A stretch of DNA of 11,283 bases from Clostridiales bacterium. GTDB lineage: Bacteria; Bacillota; Clostridia; Peptostreptococcales; JAAYPU01. This document shows, piece by piece, positions 1 through 5,335 of the stretch. The stretch is taken from assembly GCA_012519645.1 (NCBI GenBank), contig JAAYPU010000056.1, positions 1-11,283 on the forward strand, given 5' to 3'. Below the pieces are notes generated by a model. It was given only the letters and a program-made list of their open reading frames with translations, did not search any database and was not told where the DNA came from. Position numbers and translations under genes: made by a program. Numbering within the stretch: the first letter of the stretch is position 1; every line of letters starts with the position of its first letter.

Positions 1-170
1 AATTAAGAATTAAGAATTAAGAGTTAAGAGTTACGGTAGAAATTTGCATCAGCAAATTTCCTCATTATCTTTCATCTCTCATCTTTTCTATTGATAATGT
101 AGGCTTTGCGAAGCAAAGGTTTCCACAACTTTTTTCTATTATTTCTTATCTCTTATTTTATTTAAGCCTA
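1..170. repeat. Composite intergenic repeat, copy 1 (heptads plus two hairpins)
   Basis: The window opens inside a 7-nt tandem array: AATTAAG three times, then AGTTAAG and AGTTACG (1-35). A 9-bp hairpin follows, arms GAAATTTGC (39-47) and GCAAATTTC (52-60). Next are TCATCT-type heptads (about 66-90), then a CTTTGC-GAA-GCAAAG hairpin (104-118), then heptads TCTATTA, TTTCTTA, TCTCTTA, TTTTATT (135-162) and a terminal TAAGCCT (163-169). The acpS stop codon (158-160) lies inside the fourth of these heptads. The same order of parts recurs at 581-785 and 903-1037. I see no gene here apart from the acpS 3' end. The left boundary is unknown because the array runs off the window. Confidence 0.8.
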
Positions 171-562
171 CACCTTAAACCCCTAATTTTGTTTTCTGCA
201 GTAGCATAAGCTATGGCGTAGTCTTTGCAATGTGAAATAGATAAATGTATAATTTTTATACCTTTATCCTCTGCGATTTTTTCAGCATTATTATATAAAC
301 GTACATGAGGTTTGCCTAAATCATCTCTATATATTTCTATATCCGTAAAGGAAAAACCTCTAAGTCCTGTTCCAAGTGATTTCATTACAGCTTCTTTTGC
401 AGCAAATCCACCTGCAATGGACTGATTATTATAATTATTTTTCTTAAAGTATGCCTTTTCCTCTTCAGTAAAAATTCTATCGAGAAAAGAGTCTTCTGTT
501 TTCTCTAAAGCATTCTTTATTCTTTTTATTTCAATTATATCCGTTCCAATACCAACGATCAT
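158..562 (-). CDS. acpS: Holo-[acyl-carrier-protein] synthase (4'-phosphopantetheinyl transferase AcpS)
   Basis: This cytoplasmic enzyme moves the 4'-phosphopantetheine arm of coenzyme A onto the serine of apo-acyl carrier protein, activating it for fatty acid synthesis. The 134-residue product shows the family signatures: IVGIGTDIIEI at the N-terminus with Mg2+-binding Asp8, FAAKEAVMKSLGTG (53-66) with the second metal ligand Glu57, and the SISHCKDYAIA block (108-118) before the C-terminus. The start is the ATG at 562-560, preceded by GGGGTG about 7 nt upstream. A weak promoter can be read at 597-626 (TTATCA, 18 nt, TATACT). The family usually ends a few residues after the SISH block; here about ten extra, mostly basic residues (KIRGLRCRLK) are encoded by DNA that merges into an intergenic repeat. 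No nnr or alr gene lies beside it, so it appears monocistronic. Confidence 0.96.
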   Translation of the reverse strand: MIVGIGTDIIEIKRIKNALEKTEDSFLDRIFTEEEKAYFKKNNYNNQSIAGGFAAKEAVMKSLGTGLRGFSFTDIEIYRDDLGKPHVRLYNNAEKIAEDKGIKIIHLSISHCKDYAIAYATAENKIRGLRCRLK

Positions 563-580
563 GAAAACACCCCAATAATA

Positions 581-785
581 ATTAAGAATTAAGATTAGTA
601 TAGATGTTCGCAGTTATTATTGATAATAGATAACAAAGAATAGTTAAAGTAGATTTTCTTTAGAAATATCAAAATATTCTAAATGATAGCTTTGCGAAGC
701 AAAGGTTTCCGAAACTATTATCTATTATTTCTTATCTCTTATCTTATATAAGCCTCAACCCACTAATCACTAATCACTAATCCCT
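581..785. repeat. Composite intergenic repeat, copy 2
   Basis: AATTAAG-type heptads (about 580-597) are followed by an AT-rich spacer containing an imperfect hairpin (659-683). Then comes the CTTTGC-GAA-GCAAAG hairpin (690-704) with flanking GTTTCC, heptads from 714 to 748, TAAGCCT (749-755), and three perfect CACTAAT heptads (761-781). Two blocks are identical to copy 1: the hairpin block (689-710 versus 103-124) and three successive heptads (721-741 versus 135-155). Together with the neighbouring repeats this fills most of the 467-bp acpS-mgtE gap, which has no credible gene. Confidence 0.75.
597..626 (-). promoter_or_regulatory. Possible acpS promoter
   Basis: Read on the minus strand: TTATCA (626-621), 18 nt, TATACT (602-597), about 35 bp before the acpS start. 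The -35 matches consensus at only four positions, and AT-rich DNA gives many such chance hits. The -10 borders an AATTAAG array. Confidence 0.25.
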
Positions 786-808
786 TTTAATTGTATCACA
801 AAAATAAA

Positions 809-867
809 GGAGATATTCAGTACATTATGCATAAATAATCTTTCATGCAAATATATCAAATATCTCC
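809..867 (-). terminator. Inverted repeat between mgtE and acpS, possible mgtE terminator
   Basis: Perfect 9-bp arms, GGAGATATT (809-817) and AATATCTCC (859-867), enclose 41 nt that contain a smaller TGCAT/ATGCA pairing. On the minus strand, the direction of mgtE transcription, the outer stem is followed by TTTATTTTT, as in a rho-independent terminator. The long loop is atypical. A small RNA or a mobile-element relic would also fit. Confidence 0.35.
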
Positions 868-902
868 GCCCCTCCCCAAATCATTTTGTAAACGATAATG
901 AA

Positions 903-1037
903 AAATTAAGAATAAATAATGAAGAAATATGGTTTGAAATTTGCACTAGCAAATTTTTTCATTAACTTTCATCTATCATCTCTCATCTCTATACTCTATA
1001 CTCTATACTCTTTACTCCATACTCTATTTTTAGCCTA
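903..1037. repeat. Composite intergenic repeat, copy 3
   Basis: Degenerate AATTAAG-like sequence (904 on) leads into a hairpin with arms AAATTTGC (937-944) and GCAAATTT (949-956). Heptads ATCTATC and ATCTCTC (971-984), one hexamer, then an ATACTCT array (991-1025) follow, ending in TTAGCCT (1030-1036). The final block contains the mgtE stop codon (1030-1032). Order and end motif match copies 1 and 2, except that the GCGAAGC hairpin is missing. Confidence 0.7.
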
Positions 1038-2379
1038 TTCCCAGCAAAATAGTTGCCAGCACAAAATATATAGTAACTGAAATCAAGTCGGTCAATGATG
1101 CAATCAATGGATTTGCCATTATAGCAGGGTCTATTCCTATTTTTTTTGCGATAATTGGCAAGGTTCCGCCGATTACCTTTGCAGACAGGATAACTAAAAA
1201 CAAAGACAGACTCACAGTAAATGCCATAATCATGCTGTCACCTTGCAGCCAATATATACGAATAAAATTAACTAAACTTAATGCAATACCTACAACAACA
1301 CTCACTCTTATTTCTTTCCATATGACCCAAAATATATCAGTAAGCCGAATGTCTCCTACTGCCATCCCACGAATAACCAGTGTGGATGATTGTGCTCCGG
1401 CATTTCCGCCTGTTCCCATGACCATAGGCAAGAAAGTAACTAAAGAAATCACTTGTGATAATATGAGTTCAAATTTCCCTATTATCACACCCGTGAGTAT
1501 CGATGAAAACATTAATATAAGCAGCCAGGGAATTCGCTGTCTTGCAAGCAACAAAACCCCTGAATCCAAATAAAGCTTTTCAGACGGTACCAAAGCAGCC
1601 ATCTTTTGAAAGTCCTCAGTGTTTTCCTGCTCAATAACGTCAACAATATCATCTATGGTAATAATACCTACGAGACGATTTTCTTTATCTACAACGGGAA
1701 GTGCAATAAAGTCATATTTTTGGAAAACTCTTATTATCTCTTCTTGGTCGTCATGGGCATGGACATATATTACATCCGTATTCATTATCTCGCTTAGTTT
1801 TTTGTCATCATCACTTAAAATAAGGGTTCTTAAAGGTACAATGCCTTCCAGTCTTCTGCCTTCATCCATTACATAACAAGTATATATAGTTTCCTTTGAA
1901 ACGCCATGCTGTTTTAAGTACTGGATGGCTTCTTTCGCAGTCATCTCTTTCTTTAGGTCTACATATTCTATTGTCATCAAACTTCCTGCGCTGTCAACAG
2001 GATAAGCCAGAAACTGATTTATAAGATTGCGCTTTTCTTTGTCTGTACGGCTTAATATCTTTTTAACAACATTCGCAGGCAATTCCTCAAGCAAGTCGAT
2101 CATATCGTCAAAATAAAGTTCATCAACGATGTATTGTATTTCCTTATCTGTGATACCATTAATAATTTCCAGTTGAGATTCACTGGATAAGAATGAAAAT
2201 ACATCTGAAGAAATGTCTTTTGGCAACATCCTGAAAAGAATAATTGCCTTTTCAATCCCGATATCTGCGATGACTTCCTCAAGGATTTCAGCAATATCAG
2301 CTTCATTGTAGGTTAAAATTTCATTTCTGGCTTTACTGAATTGCTTTTCCTGAAGCATTTGAATTATTTCATCATGCAT
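1030..2379 (-). CDS. mgtE: MgtE-family magnesium channel/transporter
   Basis: This inner-membrane Mg2+ channel is gated by its own cytoplasmic Mg2+ sensor. The 449-residue product has the full family layout: an acidic helical N-domain (about 1-130), two CBS domains (about 135-195 and 200-258), a connecting helix, and a membrane domain of about five helices (about 283-449). The membrane part holds the conserved GGNAGAQ (324-330) and DPAIMANPLIASLTDLIS (418-435). Asp431 corresponds to the pore aspartate Asp432 of the Thermus thermophilus protein, which is almost the same length. The start is the ATG at 2379-2377, with AAGGAGG at 2393-2387. Expression is very probably Mg2+-controlled through the M-box upstream, and a second translational layer is possible. 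It is transcribed alone; cheW upstream has its own promoter and a different job. Confidence 0.97.
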   Translation of the reverse strand: MHDEIIQMLQEKQFSKARNEILTYNEADIAEILEEVIADIGIEKAIILFRMLPKDISSDVFSFLSSESQLEIINGITDKEIQYIVDELYFDDMIDLLEELPANVVKKILSRTDKEKRNLINQFLAYPVDSAGSLMTIEYVDLKKEMTAKEAIQYLKQHGVSKETIYTCYVMDEGRRLEGIVPLRTLILSDDDKKLSEIMNTDVIYVHAHDDQEEIIRVFQKYDFIALPVVDKENRLVGIITIDDIVDVIEQENTEDFQKMAALVPSEKLYLDSGVLLLARQRIPWLLILMFSSILTGVIIGKFELILSQVISLVTFLPMVMGTGGNAGAQSSTLVIRGMAVGDIRLTDIFWVIWKEIRVSVVVGIALSLVNFIRIYWLQGDSMIMAFTVSLSLFLVILSAKVIGGTLPIIAKKIGIDPAIMANPLIASLTDLISVTIYFVLATILLGIG

Positions 2380-2381
2380 CT

Positions 2382-2435
2382 CTGGTCCTCCTTCCGTGAG
2401 AACCAGAAAACAAAAAGGGTTATCGTGGTTCCCAC
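2382..2435 (-). promoter_or_regulatory. Alternative helices around the mgtE ribosome binding site
   Basis: On the minus strand, CTGGTTCTC (2406-2398) and GAGGACCAG (2390-2382) form a 9-bp hairpin with one G-U pair. It buries the GAGG half of the mgtE Shine-Dalgarno sequence 7 nt before the ATG. Upstream GTGGGAACCA (2435-2426) can instead pair over 10 bp, with one G-U, with TGGTTCTCAC (2405-2396), which would free that site. A further segment, TCGTGG (2490-2485), can pair with CCACGA (2428-2423) and block the second helix. The pairings are read directly from the sequence. That they regulate translation is inference. Confidence 0.45.
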
Positions 2436-2494
2436 TATTTAATTTTTACTTTTTTAGCCTTACTATCCGGTAAGGGACTCGTATCCACGAACAC
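2435..2494 (-). CDS. Candidate leader peptide in the mgtE leader
   Basis: An unproven small ORF lies between the M-box terminator and mgtE. Read from GTG at 2494-2492 it encodes 19 residues, MFVDTSPLPDSKAKKVKIK; read from GTG at 2488-2486 it encodes 17. It ends at TAG (2437-2435). AAAGGA at 2504-2499 is the only ribosome-binding-like sequence, 4 nt from the first GTG (too close) or 10 nt from the second (acceptable). The Asp/Pro-rich front and basic tail resemble Salmonella MgtL, with Asp4, Pro7, Leu8 and Pro9 matching in position when the first GTG is used. The stop codon abuts the switchable helices upstream of mgtE. Two other short frames are also open here (ATG at 2499, 17 residues; ATG at 2507, 14 residues), so chance is a real possibility. 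Confidence 0.3.
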   Translation of the reverse strand: MFVDTSPLPDSKAKKVKIK

Positions 2495-2521
2495 CGCATC
2501 CTTTCATTTTAATATACAAAT

Positions 2522-2567
2522 AAAAAAACTCTCCTCAACAAGCAGAGAAATTTCTTTACATGTTGAG
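2522..2567 (-). terminator. Expression platform/terminator of the mgtE M-box
   Basis: On the minus strand the aptamer runs into CTCAACA (2567-2561), a 20-nt stretch, TGTTGAG (2540-2534), GAGAG and seven T residues (2528-2522). CTCAACA/TGTTGAG pairs over 7 bp but uses the 3' strand of the aptamer closing helix, so it fits an antiterminator. The competing terminator would be TTCTCT with GGAGAG (six pairs, two of them G-U) directly against the T run. This matches the usual M-box logic: Mg2+ stabilises the closing helix, frees the terminator and stops mgtE transcription. Which hairpin does which is my inference. Confidence 0.75.
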
Positions 2568-2708
2568 CTTTAGCACTATTGAGCTTAGACTTATAAGTCA
2601 GCTGTGTTAGAAATAACCTTACCGATTATTTCTGCTGACCCATTGGCGTCTCTCGACATTTCTGGGCAACAGCATATTTCCCAATAGGAGCCTCACCTAA
2701 CATTTAAC
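2557..2708 (-). promoter_or_regulatory. M-box (ykoK-type) Mg2+ riboswitch
   Basis: The minus strand carries the recognisable M-box blocks in order: TTAGGTGAGGCTCCTATTGG (2700-2681), GCTGTTGCCCAGAAATGTCG just after it, AGACGCCAATGGGTCAGCAG, a variable hairpin with ATAATCGGTAAGGTTAT, and the 3' block AGTGCTAAAGCTCAACATG. The closing helix can form between ATGTT near the 5' end and AACAT at the 3' end. The family binds several Mg2+ ions and turns off Mg2+ transporter genes when Mg2+ is plentiful. The position directly downstream of a good promoter and upstream of mgtE is the expected one. Borders are approximate. Confidence 0.95.
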
Positions 2709-2718
2709 TATTTAATTA

Positions 2719-2747
2719 ATTATAAACTACATAAATTCATATTGCAA
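2719..2747 (-). promoter_or_regulatory. mgtE promoter (sigma-A type)
   Basis: On the minus strand: TTGCAA (2747-2742), 17 nt, then a perfect TATAAT (2724-2719). Predicted transcription would begin around 2712, just ahead of the M-box aptamer, which is the expected arrangement. Confidence 0.7.
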
Positions 2748-2755
2748 GAAATAGC

Positions 2756-2785
2756 TGAGGAAATTTCATGATCGAAATTTCCTCA
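2756..2785. repeat. 12-bp perfect hairpin between cheW and the mgtE promoter
   Basis: TGAGGAAATTTC (2756-2767) and GAAATTTCCTCA (2774-2785) are perfect complements around a 6-nt loop. It lies 35 bp past the cheW stop and just upstream of the mgtE -35. It shares the GAAATTT...TCAT core with hairpins at 39-60, 936-957 and 10853-10882. There is no T run after it on either strand, so a classical terminator is doubtful, though it could protect the cheW mRNA 3' end. Confidence 0.6.
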
Positions 2786-2819
2786 TATTGTAGTAGTTTA
2801 CATATTTTTATGAATACTT

Positions 2820-3281
2820 TTATTCTGATATGCTATCGTTTAATACTTTCGTTTCTGCTAACTCATCCTCCGTAAGCAGCAGGGAGCTGTCCAGGAGCAT
2901 TATTATTCTGTCTTCAATCTTAGCAATGCCTTTTACATAACGTCCTTTAAAATCTTGATTGAACCTCGGAGGATCAGAAATGCTTTCCGGAGAAATGGTT
3001 ATAACCTCGTCCACTCTGTCTACAATAAAGCCTATCATGGTTTCCTGTACATCCACCACAATAATACATGTACGTTCATCGTATTCTATCTTTTCCTTTC
3101 TGAAACGTGTACGAACATCTATAGTAGGTATTATTCTGCCTCTTAAATTTAATACGCCATTGACGTAATCCGGCTGCTGAGGCATCTGGGTTATTTTTTG
3201 CATACCTATGATCTCTTTGACATTGGATATATCGATACCATAATAATCCTTATCTAAAATGAAAGTTAAATATTGATCCAT
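2820..3281 (-). CDS. cheW: CheW chemotaxis coupling protein
   Basis: CheW is a cytoplasmic adaptor that links methyl-accepting chemoreceptors to the kinase CheA. The 153-residue product is a single CheW domain of normal length. It begins with QYLTFILDKDYYGIDISNVKEI (3-24). The hallmark VNGVLNLRGRIIPTIDVR (40-57), in the receptor/kinase-binding fold, follows, and then the IGFIVDRVDEVITI strand pair. The last 15 residues are acidic and look like a flexible tail. The ATG at 3281-3279 is preceded by AAAGGAG at 7-nt spacing. No cheA, receptor or flagellar gene is visible, so it is a stand-alone copy. It may couple a receptor encoded elsewhere or act in a non-motility array. The promoter at 3356-3384 and the gap before mgtE suggest a single-gene unit. 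Confidence 0.95.
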   Translation of the reverse strand: MDQYLTFILDKDYYGIDISNVKEIIGMQKITQMPQQPDYVNGVLNLRGRIIPTIDVRTRFRKEKIEYDERTCIIVVDVQETMIGFIVDRVDEVITISPESISDPPRFNQDFKGRYVKGIAKIEDRIIMLLDSSLLLTEDELAETKVLNDSISE

Positions 3282-3355
3282 ACTCTTCTCCTTTCAAAGC
3301 ATTGCTTAAGAATATACATAATACATGATTAGACGTTTTAACTCTATCCTATCTA

Positions 3356-3384
3356 ATTATATTATATACGACAAATTAATACAA
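3356..3384 (-). promoter_or_regulatory. Probable cheW promoter
   Basis: Minus strand: TTGTAT (3384-3379), 17 nt, TATAAT (3361-3356), about 75 bp before the cheW start. It lies back to back with the ilvD promoter. I see no sigma-D (flagellar) type motif. Confidence 0.5.
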
Positions 3385-3406
3385 TAATGTTTATCCCATA
3401 ACGTTC

Positions 3407-3443
3407 TTGTTTCCTACTTCAAAATATAGTAAAATGATATAAT
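3407..3443 (+). promoter_or_regulatory. Probable ilvD promoter and short leader
   Basis: TTGTTT (3407-3412), 17 nt, TAAAAT (3430-3435); a perfect TATAAT at 3438-3443 is an alternative -10 with a poor -35. Either gives a 5' leader of only about 20-30 nt before the GGAG at 3457-3460, so there is no room for a T-box or leader-peptide attenuator. Confidence 0.45.
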
Positions 3444-3468
3444 AATTTATAAAAAAGGAGTCTAACAG

Positions 3469-5133
3469 ATGAAAAGCGACAATGTAAAAAAAGGTCCTGT
3501 GGCTGCTCCGCTCCGCTCTTTGTTTTACGGAATGGGTTATACCCGCAGCGAGATCGACAAGCCACTTATTGGTATTGTAAACGCACAAAACGAAATCATT
3601 CCCGGACATGTTCATTTAGATAGAATAGCTGATGCTGCTAAAAAAGGTGTATTGATGTCCGGAGGTACACCTATAGAATTTCCGGCTATAGGAATATGTG
3701 ACGGTATAGCTATGGGACATGAAGGAATGAAATATCCTTTAGCCAGCCGCGAGCTTATCGCTGATTCTATTGAAGCTGTGGCTTCAGGCCATGCTTTTGA
3801 CGGTCTGGTGCTTATTCCTAACTGTGACAAAATAGTACCGGGTATGTTAATGGCTGCGGCACGATTAAATATTCCAGCCATAGTTGTCAGCGGCGGTCCT
3901 ATGCGTGCAGGCTTTGAAAACGGCGAAGCATTAAGCTTTACAAGCATTATAGAAAAGGTCGGTACTTATCAGAACGGGCAAACAACAGAAGAAGAACTTG
4001 AAGAAACAGCAATGCGAGCCTGCCCGGGATGCGGTTCATGTTCAGGAATGTTTACAGCTAACAGCATGAATTGTTTAACAGAGGTATTAGGAATGGGACT
4101 TCCATTTAACGGCTCTGCTTTAGCCGATACCGGTGAACGTATTCGCCTGGCTAAAATGGCAGGTATGCTTATCATGGAATTACTCAAAAAAGATATCAAA
4201 CCAAGAGATATCATGACGCTGAATGCGTTTAAAAATGCCATTACTGTGGATATGGCAATGGCAGGTTCCACCAACACAGTCCTTCATCTGCCCGCAATAG
4301 CTCATGAAGCAGGTATCTCTTTAGACCTATCATTATTTGATGCTATCAGTAATAAGACGCCTTATTTAACAAAGCTAAGTCCAAGCGGAAAACATCACAT
4401 GGAAGATTTACACAGAGCAGGTGGTATTCCTGCACTAATGAATGAGCTGTCTAAAAAAGATTTGATAAATAAAGATTGTATAACTGTAACCGGACTTACA
4501 GTCGGCGAAAATATCGCTTCTGCAACCGTACAGGATTACAATGTCATTCAACCCATTGACAAACCGTATAGAAACAAAGGAGGCCTTGCCATCTTAAGAG
4601 GAAATCTCGCTCCTGACGGTTCCGTTGTCAAAGAATCAGCAGTAGCTGACGAAATGCTGGTACACTCAGGACCTGCAGTAGTATTCAACTCCGAAGAAGA
4701 AGCAGTGGATGCAATATTTAATAAAAAAATCAAAAAGGGAGATATCATTGTCATACGATATGAAGGACCTAAAGGAGGTCCGGGAATGCGTGAAATGCTT
4801 TCTCCTACATCTGCAATTGTTGGTATGGGCTTAGATAAAGATGTCGCTCTACTCACGGACGGTCGGTTCTCAGGAGCTACCAGAGGAGCTGCCATTGGTC
4901 ATATTTCTCCCGAAGCAATGGAAGGCGGTCTTATCGGCATCATTCAAAACGGAGATATTATCCATATAGATATTCCGGGAAGAAAACTCAATTTAGATGT
5001 ATCTGAGGAAGAAATAGAAAAAAGAAGAAAAGCTTATGTTAAACCCGAGCCGAAAGTCAAGACAGGATATTTAGCACGATATGCAAAACTAGTCACATCA
5101 GCCAACACCGGCGCAGTACTCAAAATTGATTAG
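3469..5133 (+). CDS. ilvD: Dihydroxy-acid dehydratase
   Basis: IlvD dehydrates 2,3-dihydroxy-3-methylbutanoate and 2,3-dihydroxy-3-methylpentanoate to the 2-oxo acids that precede valine, leucine and isoleucine. The 554-residue product is full length and covers the whole IlvD/Edd family. Cluster-binding cysteines fit Cys119 (IPNCDK) and Cys191 (GCGSCSGMFTANSMNCLTE, 187-205). The first motif reads EIIPGHVHL (42-50) with Gly where [2Fe-2S] plant-type enzymes have Cys. E. coli IlvD also has Gly there, pointing to the oxygen-labile [4Fe-4S] type and fitting an anaerobe. Other signatures are GICDGIAMGHEGMKY (75-89) and, near the C-terminus, LTDGRFSGATRGAAIGHISPEA. The ATG at 3469 follows GGAG at 8-nt spacing. 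No other ilv or leu gene is adjacent. Confidence 0.97.
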   Translation: MKSDNVKKGPVAAPLRSLFYGMGYTRSEIDKPLIGIVNAQNEIIPGHVHLDRIADAAKKGVLMSGGTPIEFPAIGICDGIAMGHEGMKYPLASRELIADSIEAVASGHAFDGLVLIPNCDKIVPGMLMAAARLNIPAIVVSGGPMRAGFENGEALSFTSIIEKVGTYQNGQTTEEELEETAMRACPGCGSCSGMFTANSMNCLTEVLGMGLPFNGSALADTGERIRLAKMAGMLIMELLKKDIKPRDIMTLNAFKNAITVDMAMAGSTNTVLHLPAIAHEAGISLDLSLFDAISNKTPYLTKLSPSGKHHMEDLHRAGGIPALMNELSKKDLINKDCITVTGLTVGENIASATVQDYNVIQPIDKPYRNKGGLAILRGNLAPDGSVVKESAVADEMLVHSGPAVVFNSEEEAVDAIFNKKIKKGDIIVIRYEGPKGGPGMREMLSPTSAIVGMGLDKDVALLTDGRFSGATRGAAIGHISPEAMEGGLIGIIQNGDIIHIDIPGRKLNLDVSEEEIEKRRKAYVKPEPKVKTGYLARYAKLVTSANTGAVLKID

Positions 5134-5196
5134 CGCTACGCACAGTGTGAAAAGCGCTGCGCGCAATGTGAATAGTGCTTCGCACAGTATATGAAT
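5132..5196 (+). repeat. Three-copy 21-nt tandem repeat on the ilvD stop codon
   Basis: Three degenerate units start with AGCGCTACGCAC (5132-5152), AGCGCTGCGCGC (5153-5173) and AGTGCTTCGCAC (5174-5196, 23 nt), each ending in a GTGAA-like or ATGAAT sequence. The first unit begins at the second base of the ilvD stop codon (5131-5133). The GC-rich hexamer runs contrast with the surrounding AT-rich DNA. The third unit contains the reverse complement of the GCGAAGC hairpin core found elsewhere in the window. Confidence 0.75.
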
Positions 5197-5225
5197 AAAA
5201 AGTTGGAGTAATGCTCCAACTTTTT
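5197..5225. terminator. Rho-independent terminator, probably bidirectional
   Basis: AAAAA-GTTGGAG (5197-5208), loop TAATG, CTCCAAC-TTTTT (5214-5225): a 7-bp stem extendable by five A-T pairs, with T runs on both strands. It sits 65 bp after ilvD and can serve both ilvD and the converging addA. Confidence 0.9.
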
Positions 5226-5250
5226 ATTTTCTTTAATCTTTCCGGCGGAC

Positions 5251-5335
5251 ACTGTTCACCCCTGCACTATTGTTTCACTATCGTTTAACTATCACTCAAC
5301 TATTGTTTAACAATAGCTTAAAGATGCGAAGCATC
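5251..5335. repeat. 11-nt tandem array plus GATGC hairpin at the addA 3' end
   Basis: Five consecutive 11-nt units occupy 5266-5320: ACTATTGTTTC, ACTATCGTTTA, ACTATCACTCA, ACTATTGTTTA and ACAATAGCTTA. A related unit sits at 5251-5261. The hairpin GATGC-GAA-GCATC (5323-5335) follows and overlaps the addA stop codon (5334-5336). An 11-nt period is the exception here, where 7 nt dominates. Confidence 0.75.

Noticed and set aside
1..1037. Composite repeats considered as insertion sequences
   Set aside because: There is no transposase frame, and I see no convincing terminal inverted repeats or target duplications; at most they are non-autonomous elements.
1232..1573. Plus-strand open frame of 113 codons
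   Set aside because: It lies entirely inside mgtE on the opposite strand, has no ribosome binding site and has no recognisable domain.
2396..2440. A GTGGGAACCACG segment in the mgtE leader that resembles a T-box core
   Set aside because: The T-box stem I, specifier loop and proper terminator are missing, the gene is a Mg2+ transporter already under an M-box, and the segment is better explained by the alternative SD helices.
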